In this document: positions 1 through 7,337 of the stretch, in pieces
How positions within the stretch are numbered: the stretch's first letter is position 1
How the letters are laid out: the number at the start of each line of letters is the position of its first letter
DNA from: Bradyrhizobium sp. dw_411
GTDB lineage: Bacteria > Pseudomonadota > Alphaproteobacteria > Rhizobiales > Xanthobacteraceae
Assembly: GCF_018449695.1 (NCBI RefSeq)
Contig: NZ_JAAVUY010000001.1
Coordinates: forward strand, 248,001-312,000
Length of the DNA: 64,000 bases
Reading direction: 5' to 3'
The notes under the pieces: model-generated
Seen by the model: only the letters and a program-made list of their open reading frames with translations
What the model was told of the DNA's origin: nothing
Database searches by the model: none
Translations under genes and position numbers: made by a program

Positions 1-54
1 AAGGCCGGCGACGGTTTCCATTATTATCCCGAGCCTATGGTCATGACGCTCTGA
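1..54 (+). CDS. C-terminal end of an unidentified protein (partial)
   Basis: An open frame enters from the left edge and ends at a TGA at 52-54, leaving only 17 residues, which end PEPMVMTL. A strong intrinsic terminator follows about 20 bases later, which supports this being the true end of a gene. Too little remains to assign a family. Confidence 0.6.
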   Translation, partial: KAGDGFHYYPEPMVMTL

Positions 55-73
55 ACGCATACACTGCTGAAAC

Positions 74-112
74 AGCGGGGCGGCCCGTCGGGCTGCCCCG
101 CTTTGATTTTTG
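74..112 (+). terminator. Rho-independent terminator of the upstream partial gene
   Basis: A GC-rich hairpin (arms about 74-86 and 90-102, with GCGGGG pairing CCCCGC and a very short loop) is followed directly by a T-rich run (TTTGATTTTT). Its position just after the stop at 54 fits termination of the gene entering from the left edge. Confidence 0.8.
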
Positions 113-125
113 GAGCTACTGTGCC

Positions 126-233
126 TGATGGTTCGAGACGCGCGAAACCGCGCTCCTCACCATGAGGGACCGGATTGCAATTTCGGACCTCATCCTGAGG
201 AGCATCGCGAAGGCGATGCGTCTCGAAGGATGG
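126..233. repeat. Dispersed palindromic repeat (CCTCATCCTGAGGAGC type)
   Basis: Two inversely related halves are visible. One runs TGGTTCGAGACGCGCG...GCTCCTCACCATGAGG and the other CCTCATCCTGAGGAGC...GCGTCTCGAAGGATGG, so the segment can fold on itself. From memory, this is one of the commonest intergenic repeats of Bradyrhizobium-type genomes. It lies directly upstream of the cupin gene and explains the in-frame but non-coding extension before that gene's ATG. Confidence 0.75.
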
Positions 234-256
234 CGGCAATCATCGGAGCATCAACA

Positions 257-673
257 ATGAAGACCAAGATATTGGCAGCGGCGCTGTTCGCCGGCGGAAT
301 CCTGATCGGCGGCGGCGGGTCCGAAATCATCCACGCCCAAGGGACCGGGCTTGCGAGCAAACTGGTGTTCCAGAGCGACCTCAATAACATTCCCGGACAG
401 GAAGTACTGGTGTTCTCGTCGACCTGGCAGCCCGGTTACCGATTGCCGCTGCACATGCATCCCGAGGGACATGAGATCACTTACGTGGTCGAGGGCGAAC
501 AGACTTTCGAGATCGACGGCGTCGGAACCAAAATCGTCAAGGCTGGCGAAGTGGTCTACACCCCGCCGAACACGGCGCATTTCGGGCGCAACGCCACCGA
601 CAAGGAATCCAAAACCATCGTAATCCGGATCAAGGCCAAGGATCAGCCGGTCGCGACGGAAGTGAAGCGCTGA
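257..673 (+). CDS. Exported small cupin-domain protein
   Basis: Encodes 138 residues. An N-terminal signal peptide (basic MKTK, then a hydrophobic Ala/Gly-rich stretch to about residue 27) precedes a single conserved beta-barrel cupin fold. Cupin motif 1 (LHMHPEGHE followed by VVEGE) carries the His/His/Glu metal ligands, and motif 2 is GEVVYTPPNTAHFGRN. Such proteins bind a divalent metal and may be enzymes or small-molecule binders in the periplasm; the substrate cannot be read from sequence. The frame stays open further upstream, but that part lies in a dispersed repeat, so the ATG at 257 with the signal peptide is preferred. A second, unrelated cupin gene lies two genes downstream. Confidence 0.85.
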   Translation: MKTKILAAALFAGGILIGGGGSEIIHAQGTGLASKLVFQSDLNNIPGQEVLVFSSTWQPGYRLPLHMHPEGHEITYVVEGEQTFEIDGVGTKIVKAGEVVYTPPNTAHFGRNATDKESKTIVIRIKAKDQPVATEVKR

Positions 674-756
674 GGCCAGCGCTGAGGCATTGCGTCCGCG
701 CTGGTTTTTATGCAGTACTCCGCCCGATCAAGAACAAGAAACGGGGTTCTAAGGAA

Positions 757-1611
757 ATGCCTGAAGCACTGGTTCGCGGCGTACACATCAATTACGAAGT
801 CATCGGCAATTCGGGCCCCTTCATCGCCCTGACGCCCGGCAGCCGCCGGTCCTATGCCGAACTGGTCAACCTCTCCAAATCGATCGCGGCAAAGGGTTAC
901 CGCGTCCTGCTGCACGACCGCCGCAACTGCGGCGCGTCCGACGTCGCCTTCGACGGTTCGGGATCGGAACACGATGTGTGGGCCGACGATCTCTACGAAC
1001 TCGGCAAGCAACTCGGCGCACTACCGATGTATGTCGGCGGATCCTCGGCCGGCGCCCGCCTCGGAATCCTCTACGCGATGCGGCACCCGGACGGCCTGCG
1101 CGGCCTGTTGCTGTGGCGGGTTACCGGCGGCCAGGAGGCCGTGGACAAGCTCTCGGAGAGTTATTACGGCCAATATATCAAGCTGGTCCGCGCGGGCGGC
1201 ATGCAGGCGGTCGCCGACAGCGAACATTTCGCCGAATGCATCAAGGCCCGCCCCGCGAATAAAGAACGGCTGCTCGCGACCAACCCCGAAGCCTTCATCA
1301 AGGTGATGGAAGTCTGGCGCGACAAATTCCTGCTATCCGCAACGCTGCCGATCGTCGGCGCCAGCGAGGCCGATCTCGACGCCATCAAGGCGCCGGCCTG
1401 CCTGATCGCGGGCAATGACGTGATCCATACGCCCGCCACTGCGCGCAAAGCAGCACGGCTCATTCCCAACAGCGAATTGCACGAGGACGTCGTCGCGGTG
1501 CTGCCCGACGACAAGCTATTGAAGGATTGGGACCGCAAGGAGTGGCGCGACGCCGAGCCGCGCATGGCCGCGATCTTCGGCGACTTCCTCGCGCGTGCTG
1601 AAAAACACTAA
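757..1611 (+). CDS. Alpha/beta-fold hydrolase
   Basis: A 284-residue cytoplasmic protein with no signal peptide. It shows the alpha/beta-hydrolase pattern: an HDRRNCGASD strand-turn near residue 53-62, and a nucleophile elbow GGSSAG with the likely catalytic Ser at residue 97. The acid and His of the triad are less obvious in the C-terminal half. It is followed after 35 bases by a cupin gene on the same strand, suggesting cotranscription and possibly a shared small catabolic route. The exact ester, lactone or C-C substrate is unknown. Confidence 0.85.
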   Translation: MPEALVRGVHINYEVIGNSGPFIALTPGSRRSYAELVNLSKSIAAKGYRVLLHDRRNCGASDVAFDGSGSEHDVWADDLYELGKQLGALPMYVGGSSAGARLGILYAMRHPDGLRGLLLWRVTGGQEAVDKLSESYYGQYIKLVRAGGMQAVADSEHFAECIKARPANKERLLATNPEAFIKVMEVWRDKFLLSATLPIVGASEADLDAIKAPACLIAGNDVIHTPATARKAARLIPNSELHEDVVAVLPDDKLLKDWDRKEWRDAEPRMAAIFGDFLARAEKH

Positions 1612-1646
1612 TCAACAATAATATTCAGATCGGGAAGGAAACTGCG

Positions 1647-2126
1647 ATGAGCTTGCAGATACGCCGCGTCGTCACCGGCCATAGCGCCGAGGGCCGCGCC
1701 AAGGTGGAAATCGACGAGATCGCCACCAACGTGATTTCGAACCGGCCCGGCGCCTCGTCCTGCGTGCTGTGGTCGACCAAGGGTTTTCCGGTCGACAATG
1801 ACGGCTTTACGGACCCGACCAAGTCCGCATTCAAGACCACGGTCGAAAACGGCACGGTGTTTCGCGTCGTCAGCTATCAGCCCGGCGTATCCCCGCGCAA
1901 CCATCGCACCGATTCGATCGATTGCGCTGTCGTGATGTCGGGCGAGATCGACATGGAGCTCGACGACGGCGTCATGGTTCACCTCAAGGCCGGTGATCTC
2001 CTGGTCCAGCGCGGCACCATCCATAACTGGGTGAACCACGGACCTGAGGTCTGCAACATCGCCTTCGTGCTGATCAGCGCCAAGCCGGTGACCGCGACGG
2101 GTGGCGTGCTGCACGCGGAGGGGTAA
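1647..2126 (+). CDS. Cupin-domain protein
   Basis: A 159-residue cytoplasmic cupin. The C-terminal half has the barrel signature: SIDCAVVMSGEIDMELDDG, then LKAGDLLVQRGTIHNWVNHG, with a motif-2 His preserved. The motif-1 metal ligands look weak (NHRTDSIDCAVV), so metal binding is uncertain. A good purine-rich ribosome site (GGAAGG) precedes the ATG by about 8 bases. It probably shares a transcript with the alpha/beta hydrolase upstream. No specific reaction can be assigned. Confidence 0.85.
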   Translation: MSLQIRRVVTGHSAEGRAKVEIDEIATNVISNRPGASSCVLWSTKGFPVDNDGFTDPTKSAFKTTVENGTVFRVVSYQPGVSPRNHRTDSIDCAVVMSGEIDMELDDGVMVHLKAGDLLVQRGTIHNWVNHGPEVCNIAFVLISAKPVTATGGVLHAEG

Positions 2127-2130
2127 GAAC

Positions 2131-2220
2131 CGTAGGGTGGGCAAAGGCGCCCTTGCGCCGTGCCCACCGTCTTTCCACGCCACAAAGATGGTGGGCACGC
2201 TTCGCTTTGCCCACCCTACG
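2131..2220. repeat. Inverted repeat of the CGTAGGGTGGGCAAAG type
   Basis: The left arm CGTAGGGTGGGCAAAG and the right arm CTTTGCCCACCCTACG are exact inverse complements. An inner pair (GTGCCCACC / GGTGGGCAC) is nested between them. It lies between the convergent cupin and solute-binding-protein genes. I remember this as a widespread intergenic repeat in Bradyrhizobium-like genomes. As a large hairpin it could also help end both convergent transcripts. Confidence 0.8.
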
Positions 2221-2235
2221 TTTCCAGGATATTTC

Positions 2236-3210
2236 TCAATTCGCCTCGATCCCCGCCGCCTTCACCGTGGCCGCGGTATCTTCCACCTGCTGGCGAAAGA
2301 ACGCCGCGGTCTCGGCCGCATTACGATCGTCCGGCGTATAACCGTCGCGCTGCATGATGGTGGCCACTTCGGGCTGCAGCAATGCGGCATGAACAGCGCC
2401 GTTGAGCTTGTTCACGAGAGCATCCGGCGTCTTGCCCGGCGCGAAGAACATGCCCCAGGAGCCTTCCACATATTTCGGCAAATATTGCTTCATCAGCGGC
2501 ACCTCTGGAAACGACGCGAACGGTTTCGAGCCGGTGAAGGCGAGCGCCCTGACGGTTCCTTCCTTGATCAGGCCCACGACCGACGGCGGCGTCACGAACA
2601 TCACCTGGATGGCGCCGCTCAACAGCCCGGTCATCACCTCGGAGGCGCCCTTGTAGGGCACATGCTCCATCTTGATGCCGGCCTGCTGGTTGAACAGTTC
2701 GGCTTTCAGATGCAGTTCGTTGCCGACGCCGGGCGAGCCGTAGAGCACGCGATTCTTCTTCGCATACGCGATCAATTCCGGCACCGATTTGATCGGCGAT
2801 TTGGCATCGACCAGCATGAAGACGCCGTCGAGTTGCCCGAACGTGGCGATCGGCTTGAGATCGGTGAACAGATTATAGCCGAGGCTTTTGTAGATATAGG
2901 GCGTCGGCGAGATCGAGGACGACGAGTACAGCAAGGTGTAACCATCAGGCTCAGCCTGCGTCACGAACCGCGCAGCGAGGGTGCCATTGGCCCCCGTCCG
3001 ATTCTCGACCACGAAGGCCTGCCCGAGTGCTGCGCCCAGCGCCTGCGACACCACGCGCGCCTGGATGTCGGGACCGCTGCCGGCACCGTAGCCGACCAGC
3101 ACATGCACGGGACGGTCGGGATAGATTTGCGCCTGCGCCGCGACCGCCGATAACAACGATAATGAAAACGAGACCAGCCACGCGCCGGCCGACGTGAACC
3201 GCCGGACCAT
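2236..3210 (-). CDS. Bug-family (tripartite tricarboxylate transporter) solute-binding protein
   Basis: Encodes 324 residues: a cleavable signal peptide (basic VRRF, hydrophobic stretch, cleavage near AVAAQAQ), then a periplasmic binding protein. Family hallmarks are YPDRPVHVLVGYGAGSG after the signal, VVENRTGANG, PDGYTLLYSSSS and VPYKGASE. Bug proteins capture carboxylates or similar small anions in the periplasm. No TctA/TctB membrane partners are nearby, so it is an orphan receptor, which is common in this family. The ATG at 3210 is chosen because GGGAG lies 8 bases upstream and the signal peptide then begins correctly. Confidence 0.92.
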   Translation of the reverse strand: MVRRFTSAGAWLVSFSLSLLSAVAAQAQIYPDRPVHVLVGYGAGSGPDIQARVVSQALGAALGQAFVVENRTGANGTLAARFVTQAEPDGYTLLYSSSSISPTPYIYKSLGYNLFTDLKPIATFGQLDGVFMLVDAKSPIKSVPELIAYAKKNRVLYGSPGVGNELHLKAELFNQQAGIKMEHVPYKGASEVMTGLLSGAIQVMFVTPPSVVGLIKEGTVRALAFTGSKPFASFPEVPLMKQYLPKYVEGSWGMFFAPGKTPDALVNKLNGAVHAALLQPEVATIMQRDGYTPDDRNAAETAAFFRQQVEDTAATVKAAGIEAN

Positions 3211-3419
3211 TTGTTTTCTCCCTGACGCAAATTCCAATTCTTTGTGTTCTTCTTAGCATTCTTGGCTTACGCGTTCCACAATCGGCGCCGGACGGCAACT
3301 CAATCTTTCCGGCACACCGGAAAAAGACATTGTCTCGGGTTGCGTGCTGTTATCTTGTAAATCTCTGGCTGTGCAGGTAGCGTTTCGTTTTGAATGGATT
3401 GCCGAGGAGATTTCCTCCC

Positions 3420-4511
3420 ATGACAGATGTCCCGTTACCGCCCCGAAACATCGTCCTGTGCCTCGACGGCACCAGCAATAAATATGCTGAGGTCAACACC
3501 AACGTGGTCAAGCTCTACGCGATGCTCGATCGCGCGCGGCCCGATCAGCTATCCTATTACCAGCCCGGCATCGGCACGATGGCGCCGCCGGGCGTCTTGG
3601 GCAAGCTGAAACGCTGGTTCGTTGAGCAAATGGATCTCGCGATCGCGTCGCTGCTGTCGGATCATGTCACCGACGCCTATCGCTTCCTGATGCGATACTA
3701 CCAAAAAGGCGATCGCATTTTCATCTTCGGGTTCAGCCGCGGCGCCTACACCGCGCGCGCGGTCGCCGCGATGATCACCAAGGTCGGCCTGCTGACGCAG
3801 GGCAACGAAGAGCTGATCCCCTTTGCCTGGGACATGTTCAAGCGCGATTACGACAAGAAGGTTTACGACGGCTTCAAGAAAACCTTTGCCCGCGATGTGC
3901 CGATCCATTTTCTCGGGCTGTGGGACACGGTGAGTTCGGTCGGATGGTTCTGGGCCCCGCAACACTTTCAGTTCACGATGAACAATCCCGGCGTCGAGGT
4001 TGTCCGTCACGCCGTCGCGCTGGATGAGCGCCGCGCCTACTTTCTGCAGAATTTATGGGGCGATAAACCCCCGACCGATCTCGACCAGGTCTGGTTTCCC
4101 GGCGTTCACTGCGACGTCGGCGGCGGCTATCCCGAGGTTGAAGCCGGGCTATCGGCCATTGCCCTGCAATGGATGACGGGCAAGGCCGAAGCGGCCGGGC
4201 TGATCATCGATCCCGCCATGAAGGCGGTCGTGCTGCCGGCGCAGAATACGCCGGGCTCGGACTATGTCGCGCCGTTCGCCGGCGGCCCGCCGCATGAATC
4301 ACTGACGGGATGGTGGTGGATCGCTGAATATCTTCCGAAACGCTACCAGGACCCCGCCGCAAACTTTGCGACGCGCTGGATATTGCACAGAGGGCGACCC
4401 CGGACCGTGCCGGAGAATTCGAAAATCCATACATCGGTGTTTGAGCGGATGCGGCTTGTCAGCGGGTACCAGCCGAAGAACCTGCCGGCTAAGTACACGG
4501 AAGTGACGTAG
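3420..4511 (+). CDS. DUF2235 alpha/beta hydrolase (Tle-like phospholipase family)
   Basis: A 363-residue protein that opens with the DUF2235 signature NIVLCLDGTSNKY and contains the nucleophile elbow GFSRGAYTARA. It also has the family's LGLWDTVSSVG and WFPGVHCDVGGGY segments, the latter probably holding the catalytic Asp. DUF2235 includes type VI secretion lipase effectors, but no secretion genes, VgrG, PAAR or immunity protein are nearby, so a housekeeping esterase role is equally possible. The start at 3420 is preferred over in-frame codons upstream because GAGGAGA lies about 10 bases before it. Its last 18 bases recur as a near-perfect copy at 6315-6332. Confidence 0.88.
   Translation: MTDVPLPPRNIVLCLDGTSNKYAEVNTNVVKLYAMLDRARPDQLSYYQPGIGTMAPPGVLGKLKRWFVEQMDLAIASLLSDHVTDAYRFLMRYYQKGDRIFIFGFSRGAYTARAVAAMITKVGLLTQGNEELIPFAWDMFKRDYDKKVYDGFKKTFARDVPIHFLGLWDTVSSVGWFWAPQHFQFTMNNPGVEVVRHAVALDERRAYFLQNLWGDKPPTDLDQVWFPGVHCDVGGGYPEVEAGLSAIALQWMTGKAEAAGLIIDPAMKAVVLPAQNTPGSDYVAPFAGGPPHESLTGWWWIAEYLPKRYQDPAANFATRWILHRGRPRTVPENSKIHTSVFERMRLVSGYQPKNLPAKYTEVT
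4494..4511 (+). repeat. 18-bp direct repeat, left copy
   Basis: TACACGGAAGTGACGTAG, which also encodes the last codons and stop of the DUF2235 gene. It matches 6315-6332 at 17 of 18 positions. The two copies bracket the TPR/glycosyltransferase-like gene exactly. Confidence 0.7.
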
Positions 4512-4529
4512 GCCAGAGCCGGTAGAACG

Positions 4530-6257
4530 TTATTTGACGATCAGCGTGAGCAGTTCGCTTCGCACCCGATCGAGCACCGTCTCAAAGTCGCGCGTCTTGT
4601 CCTGCCTGAACAATCGCACCGTCGGATACCACGGGCTGTCATCGCGATCGAGCAGCCAGCGATAGTCGGGCGTAGTGGGCAACAATATCCAGGTCGGGCA
4701 TCCCAGCGCGCCTGCAAGATGCGCGACGCTGGTGTCCACCGTAACAACCAGATCGAGGCAACTGATCAAGGCCGCTGTCTCGGTGAAATCGCCGAGATGC
4801 GCGGTCAGGTCGATGATATCGGAGCTTTCGTTCAAGACGGCTTGATCGCTTGGGCGCACATCCTTCTGCAGGCTCACGAACGTCGCATCCACATCGAGAA
4901 TGCGAGTCAACACGTGGAGCGGTATCGAACGATTGCGATCGTTCTTGTGATTGGGATTGCCCGCCCAGACCAAGCCCACCCGCAAACGATCATGCGAACC
5001 GAGGCGATCCTCCCAGGCCTGCACACGGGCAGCATCCGGCCGAGGCAGATACGATGCCGCCGCCGGAATCGTCTCAAGCCGCGTCCCGAAAGCCAGCGGC
5101 AGGCTGGAGACCGGGCAATGCATATCGAACGCGGGCAATGTGCGGCCCGAGAAAGCAAAGCATTCCGAAACGCCCGGAAGCCCGGCAACCAAGGAAGCTA
5201 TCTGATCCGGCACGAACAGGATGACACGGGCCCCGCGCGCCGCGAGCATCGGGATGTAACGCGCAAACTGAATGAAATCTCCGAGACCCTCGTCCGAACA
5301 GACGAGCACGGTCTTGCCTTCGATGGGTTCTTCACCAAGCCATTTGGGCTGAGAAAATGGCGGATAGATCGGCCCGGGGGCCCTCTTCCACCGCGCTTCA
5401 AGTCCGGTCCAGCCGGCCTCGAAATTCCCGGTCAACATCTGCAGATGACCGAGATTCCAGTCGATCTCCGCGTTGTCAGGCGCGAGGGCCTTCGCGCGAG
5501 CGTAGGTCGCAAGCGCCTCATCGAACCGATGAAGCTGACTGAGCAACAACGCCTTGTTGTTGAGCGCTTCCACGGAATCCGGCTGCAGCGCGAGCGCCCG
5601 ATCATACCAGGGCAGCGCTTCTTCATCCCGGCCCAGGGATCGAAGGATGACGCCGATATGGCTGCAAATATTGGGTTCCGCCGGATCGAGCCTGTGCGCC
5701 TGACGAGCGTCGGCCAGCGCCTCTTCCAGTCTGCCGAGATCGAACAGATTGCGGCTGCGTAGATACAGCGACGCGAAATCGTTCGGCCGGATTTCGCTGC
5801 ACAGATCGAACCACGCATGCGCGTCCTGCAGACGCCCCAATTTGTGCAGCGAAATCCCGCATTCTCGCGCGACATCCCACTCGCATGGCCTCAGTTGCAG
5901 CGCCTTATCGAAAACCTTGAACGCTTCCTCGTTGCGTCCCTGTTGCAGAAGCGTGAGTCCGAGGCTCGAAAGAAATTCCGGTCGAGGCTCCTGCCGGATG
6001 GCGCGCACCATCCATTCCGCGGCGTGGTCATATTGCCCGGCCTGAGACGACAAAAGACCCATCAAATGCAGACTGTCCGCGTGACTGGAATCCATCGCGA
6101 GCGCCTGCTGGCAGCAGATTTGCGCATCGAGATGCTGCCCGGCGCGCAGATGCCGAACGCCAGCCTCATGGAGTGTCGCGGGGGTGGCGGCTATGTCGGG
6201 ACGGTTCGAAGTTGTCGGGGTTGTTCGAACTCCGGCCCGGCGATCACGACGGTTCAT
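4530..6257 (-). CDS. TPR protein with C-terminal GT9/heptosyltransferase-like domain
   Basis: A 575-residue protein. Residues about 25-290 are a run of tetratricopeptide repeats, recognisable by recurring ALALQPDSVEALNNKA-like helices. The rest resembles a GT-B glycosyltransferase of the heptosyltransferase/O-GlcNAc-transferase type: VLVCSDEGLGDFIQFARYIP, VGLVWAGNPNHKNDRNRS, then a nucleotide-sugar-binding-like stretch TVDTSVAHLAGALGCPTWILLP. Such TPR fusions are common in Bradyrhizobium and are presumed to glycosylate proteins or cell-surface polymers, but the substrate is unknown. The gene is opposite in strand to both neighbours and is bracketed by an 18-bp direct repeat, suggesting it entered or moved as a unit. 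Confidence 0.88.
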   Translation of the reverse strand: MNRRDRRAGVRTTPTTSNRPDIAATPATLHEAGVRHLRAGQHLDAQICCQQALAMDSSHADSLHLMGLLSSQAGQYDHAAEWMVRAIRQEPRPEFLSSLGLTLLQQGRNEEAFKVFDKALQLRPCEWDVARECGISLHKLGRLQDAHAWFDLCSEIRPNDFASLYLRSRNLFDLGRLEEALADARQAHRLDPAEPNICSHIGVILRSLGRDEEALPWYDRALALQPDSVEALNNKALLLSQLHRFDEALATYARAKALAPDNAEIDWNLGHLQMLTGNFEAGWTGLEARWKRAPGPIYPPFSQPKWLGEEPIEGKTVLVCSDEGLGDFIQFARYIPMLAARGARVILFVPDQIASLVAGLPGVSECFAFSGRTLPAFDMHCPVSSLPLAFGTRLETIPAAASYLPRPDAARVQAWEDRLGSHDRLRVGLVWAGNPNHKNDRNRSIPLHVLTRILDVDATFVSLQKDVRPSDQAVLNESSDIIDLTAHLGDFTETAALISCLDLVVTVDTSVAHLAGALGCPTWILLPTTPDYRWLLDRDDSPWYPTVRLFRQDKTRDFETVLDRVRSELLTLIVK

Positions 6258-6314
6258 TGGCGCATTCCACGGTGACAGGTTTTATCACTAGGTGATTCGT
6301 CGCCATAACGGGCG

Positions 6315-6332
6315 TATACGGAAGTGACGTAG
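6315..6332 (+). repeat. 18-bp direct repeat, right copy
   Basis: TATACGGAAGTGACGTAG repeats the 3' end of the DUF2235 gene (4494-4511) with one mismatch. Here it lies in non-coding DNA upstream of the DUF3800 gene. Similarity stops outside the 18 bases. Confidence 0.7.
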
Positions 6333-6386
6333 CCACTTAGATTGTAGCTTTGGTATCTAAAAGACTGTCCTGTTGGGCGATTCGCT

Positions 6387-7238
6387 ATGATCACCGCTTA
6401 TTTCGACGACAGCGGAACGCACGGCGAGAAATCAGATATCGTCTTAGTCGCTGGTATCTTCGGGACCGAAGGCCGATTGTCGGGGCTTGATGCAAACTGG
6501 AAGCAAAATCTAGATACGCCGCTCTCCGGCCGTAAAGATCCGCTTAGGCGTTTCCACGCCTACGACTGCGATAACAGCACGGGGGAATTCCTTCGTTGGA
6601 CACGAACGGAAACCGATTATTTCCGCCAGCAATTGCGAGAAGTCATTATCGATTCTGGCGTAGCTGCATACGGCATGGCCTGCTCACGCAAAGACTGGGA
6701 CTCAATCATTACTGACGACATAAGATCGGTACTGGGTAACCCCGAAGGCTTCTGCATCAATCAATGCTTTGTTCGCTCTCTCGGCTGGGCTCAAGCCAAT
6801 ACGTTTGATCCAGACATGGCTTTCGTATTCGATAATCGTCCAGACGGTGTTCAGAGATATGCCGGCACCGTTTACGATGCTTTCGCACAGTGGATTCAAC
6901 CGCCGCCTACCCTCGCTGGATATTCATTTCAGAGTTCAACGAAAATCAGGCCTTTGCAGGCGGCCGACATGATTGCCTGGGAACTGTATCGATACGCAAA
7001 AAATGTATTGGCAGGCGGCATAAATGCTCCAGCTCAGCCAGAAATCCTACATCTCCGGCGGAATATGGATTTTGAGGCGCAAATTGCTTTGCCAGAACGC
7101 ATTATCCAAGTGCGGGATCACTGGCTTAATTACTTCAAGGAAAATCCGAGCCATCTAGAGCAGATGGCTAATCACTTCGATTCTTTTGATCCGAAAAATC
7201 CCGACTATTCAAAGCTATATGACGGAAAACAGAAATAA
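6387..7238 (+). CDS. DUF3800 domain protein
   Basis: A 283-residue protein starting with the DUF3800 hallmark AYFDDSGTH, followed by hydrophobic VLVAGIFG. A conserved acidic segment lies further along: AFVFDNRPDG, then PLQAADMIAWELYRY. The family has a predicted RNase-H-like fold with acidic active-site residues, and members often occur in mobile or defence-associated islands, but the biochemical role is not established. Base composition is visibly lower in GC than the neighbours and codon use is less biased, so recent acquisition is likely. It stands alone, with no restriction or toxin-antitoxin partner beside it. Confidence 0.88.
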   Translation: MITAYFDDSGTHGEKSDIVLVAGIFGTEGRLSGLDANWKQNLDTPLSGRKDPLRRFHAYDCDNSTGEFLRWTRTETDYFRQQLREVIIDSGVAAYGMACSRKDWDSIITDDIRSVLGNPEGFCINQCFVRSLGWAQANTFDPDMAFVFDNRPDGVQRYAGTVYDAFAQWIQPPPTLAGYSFQSSTKIRPLQAADMIAWELYRYAKNVLAGGINAPAQPEILHLRRNMDFEAQIALPERIIQVRDHWLNYFKENPSHLEQMANHFDSFDPKNPDYSKLYDGKQK

Positions 7239-7337
7239 GCCTTCCTCCATGCCGCCCATAAGCGAGAGAGCGATGTTCCCTTAATGTTCTTGCCAGTTCC
7301 CTCGCCTTCCGCTAGCCTCCATGGGCAGAGGGGCAGC

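Noticed and set aside
2101..3153. A 350-codon plus-strand frame opposite the solute-binding-protein gene
   Set aside because: Arg/His-rich shadow of the minus-strand gene, which has a clear signal peptide and family motifs.
3420..4511. DUF2235 gene as part of a type VI secretion effector module
   Set aside because: No VgrG, PAAR, Hcp, adaptor or immunity gene lies nearby.
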